A DNA stretch of 64,000 nt from Burkholderia sp. lig30 (GTDB lineage Bacteria; Pseudomonadota; Gammaproteobacteria; Burkholderiales; Burkholderiaceae), in assembly GCF_000687455.2 (NCBI RefSeq), contig NZ_JGVW01000109.1:36421-100420 (forward strand). The letters are read 5' to 3'. The notes beneath the pieces are model-generated. The model saw nothing but the letters and a program-made list of their open reading frames with translations, was not told where the DNA came from and did not search any database. The position numbers and the translations under genes are program-made. Of this stretch, positions 1 through 7,833 are shown one piece after another. Within the stretch, counting starts at the first letter, position 1; each line of letters opens with the position of its first letter.

Positions 1-65
1 CATGTGGGCACGGAAATCACGCTCGGCGCCATGTTGCGGATGTCCAGTTGCCAAAGCTATTACGA

Positions 66-407
66 TCAGCTGCTGCACAAACTCCGCGCGGTAACGGGCT
101 GATATAACGGCCAGCAAGCCGAACCTGGGGTTACCGCTGCGGTGATTCGTGCTGCCCGCCGGCTTGGCTTTCCCTTCTCGTAGCCGAGATGACGTGTTGG
201 CCCGCCGCCCGGCGCGCGCTCAGAGATTACTTTCCTGTGCGCGGCAAGTTGCTCGTTGATCGCCGCCCAGTCCAATGTCCCGGGCACCAGCGCCTTGATC
301 AGCTCCGGGTCCAGTCAATCCCATGCCAGCTCTACCGTCGTTTCTACGTTACGTTTGCGTGGCACATGGCCGTACGGCTTTCGATCTGGCCGGGCCTTGA
401 CCTTCAC
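66..407 (-). pseudogene. IS256-family transposase remnant (N-terminal part, disrupted)
   Basis: Reading the minus strand from a GTG at 407, the conceptual protein begins with a basic stretch (KARPDRKPYGHVPRKR), meets an in-frame TGA near 341, then continues with WAAINEQLAAHRKVISERA and HLGYEKGKP. This resembles the N-terminal region of IS256-family transposases, where a RKVISERA-like helix precedes HLGY-K-G-P. After HLGYEKGKP the frame breaks: a +1 reading gives STNHRSGN, matching the NHRNG motif that normally follows in this family. No DDE catalytic core is present. A stop, a frameshift and truncation make it a dead fragment. Family assignment rests on remembered motifs, not on a search. Confidence 0.5.
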
Positions 408-417
408 ACGACCCGGC

Positions 418-870
418 TCACGCCGCCATACGCTGAGGCGAGCCCGAGGCGCCCCCGGCGGCGCCCCAATACGCCGCCACCCGGCCCACCACCTCAGCCA
501 CGACCGCGCGCGGCGCGACGCGCAGCTGGCGCTCGTACAGCGCGATCAACGCGCCGATCGCGTCTGCGGCTTCCGGCTTTGCAGCCCCGCACTGTCCTGC
601 CGCGATCGCAACCGGATCGCATTCGTTGATCGCTTCCTGCGCCGCGGCGAATACCGATCGGCTCTCCGGCGCGGCGCCCACACCAGCCGCCATCATGAAA
701 TGGACCGTCACGAGACAGTTCGTCAGCGCCGCGATCGTGTCCGGCGTACCTAGTCCGGATCGGAGCGTACAAAGCGCCCCGTAGCATTCCAGCGAGATAC
801 GGTCGCGATCGGCGGACGGCAAGGGCAAAAGATCGCGTTTCGTTCGTCCGGCTGTAAGCAAGGGTTTCAT
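418..870 (-). CDS. hypothetical protein, 150 aa
   Basis: An ATG at 870 opens a 150-residue frame. The protein has no membrane segment or signal peptide and is rich in alanine. It contains a hydrophobic, cysteine-bearing middle (ISLECYGALCTLRSG, then LTNCLVTVHFMMAAG) and an Arg/Ala-rich C-terminal half. The amino acid composition and sensible codon usage make it a better candidate than the frames on the other strand. I do not recognise a domain and cannot assign a function. It lies next to transposase debris, so it may belong to an accessory segment. No clear Shine-Dalgarno is visible before the start. Confidence 0.5.
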   Translation of the reverse strand: MKPLLTAGRTKRDLLPLPSADRDRISLECYGALCTLRSGLGTPDTIAALTNCLVTVHFMMAAGVGAAPESRSVFAAAQEAINECDPVAIAAGQCGAAKPEAADAIGALIALYERQLRVAPRAVVAEVVGRVAAYWGAAGGASGSPQRMAA

Positions 871-996
871 GTGGATAGCGGGCGGGCCACGGTGAAGTCA
901 GTTCTCGCGATTACGGCAGGTATGCAGGAATCCTTGAGCCCGACACCGCAAATGTTCGCGGATCGCCGCGCGCCTGATCAGGCAGTTACGCCCGCC

Positions 997-1764
997 TCAC
1001 CCCACCGACACGTCCCGCACATCCGCCGTAGGCACCGCCCCAAATGCCTCGCTCAGCGCATAGCCAATCAACTTCCGCGCCGCCTCCTCCGGCGTCGTCA
1101 GCCCCCCGCTCTCCTTGAGGTGTTCAAACCGCTCGCGCGACGGGAAATTCTCCTTGCTGCTGGCGCGAATCGTCGCCTGCATCCCCGTATCGACCACGCC
1201 CGGCGCGACACTGCACATTCGCAACGCGCGGTTCGCATCCAGCGCAACCGCCCGCGCGTGATGATCGAGCGCCGCCTTCGTCGCGCAATACACGCTCCAG
1301 CCCGCATACGCATTGCGCGCCGCCCCGCTGGAAACATGCACGATCCGGCATTCCGCGCCATCGGCCACGGCCCTGGCGATCGCACTCGACAGCATCATCG
1401 GCGTCGCGACATTCAGGCTGACCGCACGCGCGACCATACCCGGATCCTGCGTCTCGAGCGGCCCGATCGGCTCCACCGTGCCCGCATTGTTGAACAGCAG
1501 CACGCACCTCGCCCCATCGACAAAGCGACGCAACGCATCGCCGGCCAGCCACGCTGCCACGCGCGACGAATCCGACAGATCCAGCTCGACCTCGTCAAAG
1601 CGCCCGCCGGCCTGTCCGCCGAGCGAACGATGCCGGCTGCGCGACACCCCGAGCACGGCGATGTCCTGCCGCAGCAGTTGCTCGGCAAGTGCGGCGCCGA
1701 GTCCGCGCGTGTGTCCGGTGACGATTGCGCGAATTTCCGGCGCGGAAGAAATCGAAGTGCCCAT
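997..1764 (-). CDS. SDR family oxidoreductase
   Basis: Short-chain dehydrogenase/reductase of 255 aa; a NAD(P)-dependent cytoplasmic enzyme of unknown substrate. The nucleotide-binding glycine motif is TGHTRGLG near residue 12, the structural NNAGT motif lies near residue 90, and the catalytic site is Ser (HVSSGAARN) plus YCATK (Tyr-x3-Lys) near residue 150. The ATG at 1764 is chosen because the protein then starts a few residues before the first beta strand, as is usual in the family; the frame stays open upstream but that extension is Arg-rich and unlike a protein. It stands alone, with no operon partner. Function within the SDR superfamily cannot be told from sequence alone. Confidence 0.85.
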   Translation of the reverse strand: MGTSISSAPEIRAIVTGHTRGLGAALAEQLLRQDIAVLGVSRSRHRSLGGQAGGRFDEVELDLSDSSRVAAWLAGDALRRFVDGARCVLLFNNAGTVEPIGPLETQDPGMVARAVSLNVATPMMLSSAIARAVADGAECRIVHVSSGAARNAYAGWSVYCATKAALDHHARAVALDANRALRMCSVAPGVVDTGMQATIRASSKENFPSRERFEHLKESGGLTTPEEAARKLIGYALSEAFGAVPTADVRDVSVG

Positions 1765-2061
1765 ATCGAGTCGAGAAATAGCGGAGATTGAACGACGCGG
1801 CACGCGAGGCCGACGCGGCGGGGCCCGATAAGCGCGCCAGGAAGCAGCCCGCGGCAGCACGATGCATCAGCGTATTGGAAAATGACAGCCACTGCGGCCA
1901 ACGAGCCGATTGCAGGCTAAGCGACGCGCAGGCAGATGTCCAGCGCCGGCGTGCGGGGCATTCGGGGCTTCGTGGAACGAGACGATGACAGCGCAGTCCG
2001 GCCGCTATTGAACCGGCAAGCGCCCCACACCGCACGCAAATGACAAGCAGACGGGAAAAAG

Positions 2062-2105
2062 CGCCTAGCCGTGAAGGCTAGGCGAAGTCACCAGTGTCTG
2101 GTGAC
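2062..2105. repeat. two adjacent perfect hairpins
   Basis: A 9-bp stem CGCCTAGCC / GGCTAGGCG with a 5-nt loop (2062-2084) is followed after 2 nt by an 8-bp stem GTCACCAG / CTGGTGAC with a 3-nt loop (2087-2105). Both are perfect. No T-tract follows on either strand, so a classical intrinsic terminator is not obvious. They lie between two minus-strand genes. Confidence 0.7.
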
Positions 2106-2123
2106 GGAGGTAACGGATAGCGC

Positions 2124-2163
2124 GCCGGCTCGCCACCGCAAATCATCGCGGCGGCGAGCCGGC
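2124..2163 (-). terminator. possible transcription end hairpin of the DUF4148 gene
   Basis: An 11-bp perfect arm GCCGGCTCGCC (2124-2134) pairs with GGCGAGCCGGC (2153-2163); an inner CCGC/GCGG pair extends the stem. It sits about 85 bp downstream of the minus-strand stop at 2247. There is no U-run, so termination is inferred from position and stem strength only. Confidence 0.45.
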
Positions 2164-2246
2164 TTCGAATGCGATGCGCGCAGAACGCGCGCACGGGATG
2201 ACATCAGTCGGCCCGGTCACGAACCCCGGGCCTTGCGCGGTACAGC

Positions 2247-2594
2247 TTAATGACCGCGATACAGCGACTTCATTTCGTCCTGGCTCGCCGGACGCATCTG
2301 CACACGCGAGCCGGATGCCGATGCGCCTTGCGCGTCGGCGCCGTACCCGCTGTTGTCGGCACCTTGCGCGCGGGCTGCAGCCTCACGTTGTTGCGCGACG
2401 CGTGCGGTCGCAGCCGCAATGGCGTCCGGGTAAGAGGCGTCGTCGCGCACGGCCGGGTTATAGCCCGCCTTTTCCAGTTCGACCAGTTCAGCGCGAACTT
2501 GCGCGCGGGTCATCGGCGCGGTGTTCTGCGCAAACACGGCAACCGGGGCTGCAAGCGCAGCGGCAACGACAACGGCTTGAATCAGGTTCTTCAT
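2247..2594 (-). CDS. DUF4148 domain-containing secreted protein
   Basis: A 115-aa protein with a clean Sec signal peptide (MKNLIQAVVVAAALAAPVAVFA, cut after AFA-like VFA-Q). The mature part starts with MTRAQVRAELVELEKAGYNP, the signature of the DUF4148 family, which is abundant in Burkholderia and relatives and has no known biochemical function. The rest is Ala/Gln-rich, low complexity and probably disordered; it ends in a DEMKSLYRGH tail. Periplasmic location is inferred from the signal peptide. It is a single-gene unit divergent from the lipoprotein gene at 2967, with about 370 bp of shared upstream DNA. Confidence 0.85.
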   Translation of the reverse strand: MKNLIQAVVVAAALAAPVAVFAQNTAPMTRAQVRAELVELEKAGYNPAVRDDASYPDAIAAATARVAQQREAAARAQGADNSGYGADAQGASASGSRVQMRPASQDEMKSLYRGH

Positions 2595-2966
2595 GATGCT
2601 TACCTCGATATTTTGTGTGGTCCGGTTACGAGCACCTTGTCCGTAACCGATGACTGAATTCTAGGTAAGCACCTGCATAAGAGTAACGGCGGTACGGGGA
2701 AGACATTGTTCCCGAATCCCTGAAAAATCCATCGGCGAACCCGATGCCGCCGGATCGGCATGGGACGCACCGCAACGGCACGATCGCGCCGCGCTGACAC
2801 GGTCGCACCGCTGGAACGCGCCGCCGGATTTACGCGGCAACAGACTTTACACGTTGTTACGCTAGCGCCTCGGACGCGCATGCCGGCTTTCCTTATACTC
2901 ACGCCCGTTCGCACCCTACCCCATCATCCCCGCCGCGAACGCGAAGCCGATGCAGGAAATACGACG

Positions 2967-3617
2967 ATGCGCATGCCCTCCACGAAGACCGTACTGTTCA
3001 CCGCTCTTGTCGCCGTCGCGGCGCTGCCGTTGACCGCGTGCGTCGCACCGGGATATGGCCCGTACGGCGCGCAATCGGGCTATCCGGGGCAACCGCAGTA
3101 TGCGGCGCCGGGCTATGCGCAGCCGGCCTATGCGCAGCCGGGTTACGTCCAGCCCGCCTATCCGTCCAATAGCGCGCCTGCTTATCCGGCAAATACAGCG
3201 CCTACGTATCCGTCGAACGCCGCCCCCGCCTATCCGCAGCAATACGACTCGCAGAACGGCGGCCAATACGGCACGCCGAACGGCATGCAGTACGGCACGG
3301 TCACGAACATCCGGCCGATCGGCAACGCAACGAGCCCGTCCGGCATGGCCGGCACCGTCGTCGGCGCGCTGGTCGGCGGCGTGCTCGGCAACCAGATCGG
3401 CCGCGGTCACGGCCGCGATGCGGCGACGGTCATCGGCGCGCTCGGCGGCGCCTACGCGGGCAACCAGCTCGGCCAGCAGATGGGCCAGCCGAACAGCTAT
3501 CGCGTCGACGTGCAGGTCGGCGACGGCTCGATGCGCGCGTTCGACGTGCAAACGCCGGGCGATCTGCATCCGGGCGACCGCGTGCGGATCGACGGCAGCC
3601 AGTTGTCGCGCTATTGA
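2967..3617 (+). CDS. glycine-zipper 2TM outer-membrane lipoprotein
   Basis: A 216-aa lipoprotein: basic N-terminus, hydrophobic stretch, and lipobox LTAC near residue 22-25. Residues about 30-110 form a degenerate low-complexity region of YAQPGY / AYPSN-type units rich in Pro, Tyr and Ala, resembling a spacer across the periplasm or at the cell surface. Residues about 125-170 form the glycine zipper (GTVVGALVGGVLGNQIG, then GALGGAYAGNQLGQQMG) typical of the Rickettsia 17-kDa antigen / SlyB family. The C-terminus (YRVDVQVGDG, DRVRIDGSQLSRY) is a small beta domain. The ATG at 2967 gives a normal signal; one at 2973 is possible. Role in envelope integrity is family knowledge, not shown here. Confidence 0.85.
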   Translation: MRMPSTKTVLFTALVAVAALPLTACVAPGYGPYGAQSGYPGQPQYAAPGYAQPAYAQPGYVQPAYPSNSAPAYPANTAPTYPSNAAPAYPQQYDSQNGGQYGTPNGMQYGTVTNIRPIGNATSPSGMAGTVVGALVGGVLGNQIGRGHGRDAATVIGALGGAYAGNQLGQQMGQPNSYRVDVQVGDGSMRAFDVQTPGDLHPGDRVRIDGSQLSRY

Positions 3618-3969
3618 TGCGCATCGCGCGCCGCGGTGGCCGGGCGGCTAGCGCTTGGCGCGCGGCACGGCATCGGCCGGCGTCATCTCCCGCCGCTCGT
3701 CGCGCAACGACTGAAACGCCGTCGCCGGCGTTTCGGTGTCGCATTCGCCCCTCCACTCCCCCTTCCCCACAACGCACACGATTGATGTGAGCACTCGCTC
3801 ACATCGGCACGACGCATCGAGACAGCCGCCGCCACATCGGAATCTTTATGCGCACAAACTCGCCTCCGCCGGCACGCTCTCCTCGTTATTTCGTCGGAAT
3901 CGACCCTGCACCTGGAATATGACAAGCTCGCGATAGCGTCATCCAACAACCCAGTTCGAGGAGCGTCAA
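3618..3969. other. intergenic, no gene seen
   Basis: Only Arg/Ser-rich spurious frames are present. The final bases hold the ribosome binding site GAGGAG, 7 nt before the TTG start at 3970. Confidence 0.5.
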
Positions 3970-5328
3970 TTGCAGATCCGACACGGAGTCGACCTCACCC
4001 GCGCCCGCGCGCTGTTCGACCGCGAGCGCCGTGCCTTCACCGAAGCGATGCCGAAATCCCGCGCGTTGTCGGCGGAAGCGGCCGAGCATTTGCTCTTCGG
4101 TGTCCCGTTGCACTGGATGCAGGACTGGTCGACGCCGTTCTCGCTGTACGTCGATTACGCGCGCGGCGCGCACTTCACCGACGTCGATGGCCATCGCTAT
4201 GCCGATTTCTGTCTCGGCGATACGGGCGCGATGTTCGGCCACGCGCCGGAGCCTGTCGCCCGCGCGCTTGCCGAACAGGCGACGCGCGGCTACACGACGA
4301 TGCTGCCGAGCGGAGACGCGGCCTGGGTCGCCGCCGAACTGGCGCGGCGCTTCAAGCTGCCCTTCTGGCAATTCGCGCTGAGCGCGAGCGACGCGAACCG
4401 CTTCGTGCTGCGCTGGGCGCGCGCGGCGACGGGACGCAGGACGATCGTCGTCTTCAACGGCTGTTATCACGGCACGGTCGACGACGTGTTCGTCGATCTG
4501 GTCGATGGCCGCGCGGTGCAGCGCGACAGCCTGCTCGGCCAGGCGCACGACTTGCTCGCGTACACGCGCGTCGTCGAGTTCAACGACCTGGACGCGCTCG
4601 AAGCGGCGCTGAAGACTGGGGACGTAGCGTGCGTGCTGGCGGAACCGGCGATGACGAACATCGGCATGGTGCTGCCCGATCCCGGCTTCTGGCGCGAGGC
4701 ACGCGCGCTCACGCGCCGTTACGGCACGCTGCTCGCAATCGACGAGACGCACACGATCAGCAGCGGCCCGGGCGGGTACGCGGTCGCGCATGGTCTCGAA
4801 CCGGATCTGCTGATCGTCGGCAAGCCGATCGGCGGCGGCGTGCCGTGCGCAGTCTATGGTTTCAGCGCCGAATTCGCCGAACGCGCGAAACAGGCAAAGC
4901 TGAACGCGCCGCCCGGTCACTCCGGCATCGGCACGACGCTCACCGCGAACATGCTCGCGATGCATGCGATGCGCGCGACGCTCGCCGACGTGATGACCGA
5001 CGCGGCCTACGCGCACATGTTCGAGCTGGCCGCGCGTCTCTCATCGGGGCTGGAACGGGCGATCGCCGAACATGGGCTGCCGTGGTGCGTGACGCGAATC
5101 GGCGCGCGCACGGAGTTTCAGTTCTCGCCCACGCCGCCGCGCAACGGCACGATCGCGGGCCAGCAACTCGACAGCGAGCTCGAACATATCGTCCATCTGT
5201 ACCTGCTCAATCGCGGCGTGCTGATCACGCCGTTCCACAACATGATGCTCGTGTGCCCGGAAACCACGGCGGCGGATGTGGATCTGCTGGTCAAGCAATT
5301 CGATGCGTGTCTTGGTGAGCTGATGTGA
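3970..5328 (+). CDS. class III (PLP) aminotransferase / aminomutase-like protein
   Basis: A 452-aa fold-type I PLP enzyme of the class III aminotransferase family, closest in layout to glutamate-1-semialdehyde aminomutase-like proteins. The PLP lysine is in LIVGKPIGGGVPCAVYGFS (about residue 285), preceded by the cofactor-binding LLAIDETHTI (Asp-Glu) near residue 258. FNGCYHGTVDD near residue 165 is the usual substrate/cofactor loop. The start is a TTG supported by GAGGAG upstream; no ATG is nearby until residue 31, which would cut into the conserved N-terminus. The gene is alone, with no heme-biosynthesis neighbours, so a true HemL role is unlikely; a dedicated amino acid or amine substrate is more probable. 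Confidence 0.8.
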   Translation: MQIRHGVDLTRARALFDRERRAFTEAMPKSRALSAEAAEHLLFGVPLHWMQDWSTPFSLYVDYARGAHFTDVDGHRYADFCLGDTGAMFGHAPEPVARALAEQATRGYTTMLPSGDAAWVAAELARRFKLPFWQFALSASDANRFVLRWARAATGRRTIVVFNGCYHGTVDDVFVDLVDGRAVQRDSLLGQAHDLLAYTRVVEFNDLDALEAALKTGDVACVLAEPAMTNIGMVLPDPGFWREARALTRRYGTLLAIDETHTISSGPGGYAVAHGLEPDLLIVGKPIGGGVPCAVYGFSAEFAERAKQAKLNAPPGHSGIGTTLTANMLAMHAMRATLADVMTDAAYAHMFELAARLSSGLERAIAEHGLPWCVTRIGARTEFQFSPTPPRNGTIAGQQLDSELEHIVHLYLLNRGVLITPFHNMMLVCPETTAADVDLLVKQFDACLGELM

Positions 5329-5568
5329 TGCGGCAATGCCGTGCGTGAACGTGCTCGCCGGCCGCTCGGGAGCGGTGAGCCGTTCGGCAGGGTGAAGGCC
5401 ACATCCGCGCGTTGACAGGAGAGTCCCTCTGAAGAAGCACTGGCCGCATCGGCTGCAATCGATACGGCCGCAGTGCTCATTTACAACCGTCGCCAATCGT
5501 CACCGCTTCGGTGGCGGGCTAACGAAGCGGCGGCATTCGTTGTTGCATAACGTTTTGCGCAGCAGCGT

Positions 5569-6135
5569 TCAGCCCACCACGACTTTGACCGGCGTGCCAA
5601 TGCGAGCCAGCATGTCCACCAACGAGTCAATCGTGAACTTGCTCGTCTTCTTGTTCACCACGTCCGACACGCGAGGCCGCGTCACGTGCAATATCTCCGC
5701 AGCCTCCGCTTGCTTGAGATGGTGAACCTCGATCCACGAGGCAAGCTCGCCCATGAGCTGCTCCTTGAGCGTCGCCGTCTGATTGATGAGCGCCTGCGAT
5801 TCGGCTTGATATTGCCGCGCCTCTTCGGGCGCGAAGCCGAGTTCCGCGAACAGATTCGCTCCCGGCTTCGTCACATGCCGGATATAGGGCAAGAACAAAC
5901 GATCCGCCCAATCAGGTAGACTAACAAATCGCTTGCGAAGTGTTACCCTCTTCTCGGCAAGTGACGTTGAATCCCTCAAAAAACAACGCACGTCCGCAGC
6001 ATCACCATCCTTAATGCCGTCGGGGCTCGTTGCAATGATCAAACGTTGCCTAGTGAGATGGGCGGCGGAATCTGGAAATCGGGCGTTAGGAGTGATTGAA
6101 TAAAACAGATGAAAATAAACGGAAAGCCTTGACAT
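5569..6135 (-). CDS. XRE/HigA-type helix-turn-helix regulator with odd N-terminal extension
   Basis: The C-terminal 100 residues (NLFAELGF, then LKQAEAAEILHVTRPRVSDV) form a HigA-like XRE helix-turn-helix, a family of antitoxins and repressors. The full frame from ATG 6135 is 188 aa and has a good ribosome site (AGGGAAG), but its first 87 residues do not look like a known domain and the DNA there is AT-richer. A GTG at 5874 would give a normal-sized 101-aa antitoxin starting VTKPGANLF, though without a clear ribosome site. No intact HigB/RelE toxin gene is adjacent. It is divergent from the phosphopantetheinyl transferase gene at 6182, separated by only 46 bp. Confidence 0.65.
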   Translation of the reverse strand: MSRLSVYFHLFYSITPNARFPDSAAHLTRQRLIIATSPDGIKDGDAADVRCFLRDSTSLAEKRVTLRKRFVSLPDWADRLFLPYIRHVTKPGANLFAELGFAPEEARQYQAESQALINQTATLKEQLMGELASWIEVHHLKQAEAAEILHVTRPRVSDVVNKKTSKFTIDSLVDMLARIGTPVKVVVG

Positions 6136-6181
6136 ACTTCCCTGAAAAACGAGAGCGGTAGAAGAGAATAATTGCGCCTCA

Positions 6182-7033
6182 ATGTCCCTGCGAACTTCAC
6201 CCCTCTATCGGGCCGACGTGTGGCTGTTGCAGACGCCTCCGCATTCACTGGCTCCGGTCACCCCCTATCTGGATCTGCTGAGCAAAGCAGAACAAGAAGC
6301 CGCACAACGAATTCTGATCACCAGCGAAAAGAATCTGTTCATACGGTCCAAGGCGTTTCTACGCATGTTGCTGTGCGCCCGCACGCACGTCGCACCCGAT
6401 CAGTGGCGCTTCGGCTGCAACGCATTTGGGCGTCCATTCGTCGAATCGCCGCTAGCGTATAGCCACCTGCATTTCAACGTCTCTCACACGAAGGGCCTCA
6501 CCGCCTGCGTGATCTCGGAACTGGTAGAAATTGGAATCGATGTCGAAAACGTCGCGCAAGAAAGAGACTTTCTCGCAATGGCGCGCGGCTTCTTTGCACA
6601 CAGCGAATCCGAACGGCTCGCGGCGACGCCCGAGGCCGACCTGAGTCGGAACTTTTACGCCTATTGGACGCTGAAGGAGGCCTATGTTAAGGCCAAAGGG
6701 ATGGGGCTATCCATACCTTTGTCGTCCATGTCTTTCGATCTGTCCGATGCGTCGGGCATTGCATTTCATGCCGAAGCGGAAGCGCATCCGGACGGATGGC
6801 GCTTCCTGAGTACGCCGGTAGCCGACGAAGCGATGCTTGCACTTGCCATTGGAATCGATGCGGACACCGAGGTGGAAATTGCGATGCATCGGGTCGCCCC
6901 AGAATTTCTAGGTGGCTTAAATGTCGAATCGAGCTACACGTGCGCACTGCGCCTGATCCGCTCAAGAAGTTGTGTCAGTACCCGACCTGGGCCGACCTCG
7001 ATGAATTCCGTTTCGCCTCGATCGAGCAAATAA
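6182..7033 (+). CDS. Sfp-type 4'-phosphopantetheinyl transferase
   Basis: This enzyme would transfer the phosphopantetheine arm of CoA to carrier proteins, most likely the two small carriers encoded in the adjacent operon. It has the family motifs: FNVSHTKGL near residue 98, the metal-binding IGIDVENV near residue 118, and FYAYWTLKEAYVKAKGMGL near residue 158. The length (283 aa) exceeds the usual 220-250 aa: the last 33 residues are encoded opposite the 3' end of the malonyltransferase gene and look like non-coding readthrough (SRSCVSTRPGPTSMNS). A lost stop or a frameshift near 6930 is possible. The start ATG has a weak ribosome site. Confidence 0.85.
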   Translation: MSLRTSPLYRADVWLLQTPPHSLAPVTPYLDLLSKAEQEAAQRILITSEKNLFIRSKAFLRMLLCARTHVAPDQWRFGCNAFGRPFVESPLAYSHLHFNVSHTKGLTACVISELVEIGIDVENVAQERDFLAMARGFFAHSESERLAATPEADLSRNFYAYWTLKEAYVKAKGMGLSIPLSSMSFDLSDASGIAFHAEAEAHPDGWRFLSTPVADEAMLALAIGIDADTEVEIAMHRVAPEFLGGLNVESSYTCALRLIRSRSCVSTRPGPTSMNSVSPRSSK

Positions 7034-7788
7034 CGAATCGTGTCGGTCCACCGCACGGGAGCCGTCAGTTGCTGCTCCAGACATGCTCGAACGCCGTCTG
7101 CGGCATACGGCCTTGCTCCGATATTAGCAATGACCGGTGTGGTGGGGTCGCGAAACGCCACCGTCGCCAATCGCTTGCCGAACTCGACGCGTGCCTCTTC
7201 CATCAAGGGCGAATGAAATGCGCCGCTCACATTGAGTTCCACGCACGCCGCGCCAAAGCGGTCCGCCAGCCACTGCAACGCGACGTGTAATTGGGCTGTC
7301 TCGCCCGAAATCACCGTTTGCGTCGGCGCGTTGAGATTGGCGACGTAGACGCGATCGAGCTGTGCCTCGCGCAACCCGGCACGGATGTCCTGCTCGCCGA
7401 TGCCCAATACCGCCGCCATGCCGCCCTTTCGCGCCTCACTCATGAGACAGCCGCGCAGCATCGTCAACTCGACGCCAGTGGCAAAGTCGATCGCGCCGGC
7501 GGCATGCAGCGCGTTGTACTCGCCAAGGCTATGGCCGATAAAGTATCGCGGCTTCGAGACGCCCTCCTCTTGCATCGCCAAGTAGTGCAATGCGTTGACC
7601 GTGAAAAGCGCCGGCTGCGTGTAGCGCGTGTTGTCGAGCTTGCCCTCCGTGTCGGCCTGGCACAGTGCCTCCATCGAGTAGCCTACGATACGGCTCGCCA
7701 CGGCGGCTTCACCCGGAAACCGCGCGAATAGCTCGCCCCCCATACCCTTCTTTTGCGAGCCCTGGCCGGGAAACATGAATACGGACAT
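6934..7788 (-). CDS. ACP S-malonyltransferase (FabD/AT family)
   Basis: A 284-aa acyltransferase that would load malonyl (or another acyl) from CoA onto the cluster ACP. It carries the FPGQGSQ N-terminal motif, the nucleophile elbow GHSLGE near residue 88, the conserved Arg in LTMLRGCLM near residue 113, and the catalytic His in VSGAFHSPLM near residue 195. Gln-Gly at the start (GQGSQ) forms the oxyanion hole. It is the last gene of the twelve-gene minus-strand operon, 45 bp after the adenylation gene. Its 3' end overlaps the convergent phosphopantetheinyl transferase frame by 100 bp. It is a discrete protein, as in type II systems. Confidence 0.9.
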   Translation of the reverse strand: MSVFMFPGQGSQKKGMGGELFARFPGEAAVASRIVGYSMEALCQADTEGKLDNTRYTQPALFTVNALHYLAMQEEGVSKPRYFIGHSLGEYNALHAAGAIDFATGVELTMLRGCLMSEARKGGMAAVLGIGEQDIRAGLREAQLDRVYVANLNAPTQTVISGETAQLHVALQWLADRFGAACVELNVSGAFHSPLMEEARVEFGKRLATVAFRDPTTPVIANIGARPYAADGVRACLEQQLTAPVRWTDTIRYLLDRGETEFIEVGPGRVLTQLLERIRRSAHV

Positions 7789-7833
7789 ACGTTTTTCTCG
7801 TTACGTGAACCGGCCGCACGCGGCGCCCCCTCG

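Larger units (their letters stand above)
1765..2246. other. gene-free interval with strong hairpins
   Basis: No convincing coding frame; short open frames here are Arg/Ala-rich and antisense to neighbours. The interval contains three inverted repeats between 2062 and 2163, which are listed separately. Confidence 0.6.

Noticed and set aside
1..102. A plus-strand partial gene ending at the TGA at 100-102
   Set aside because: Only 33 codons are visible with no recognisable motif, and it overlaps the transposase remnant region; not enough to call.
3970..5328. Naming the aminotransferase hemL
   Set aside because: Class III fold and GSA-like motifs are present, but no heme genes are nearby and the start and loop sequences differ from true HemL as I know it.
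5569..6135. A toxin-antitoxin pair
   Set aside because: Only the antitoxin-like HTH is recognisable; no toxin gene with HigB/RelE motifs was found on either side.
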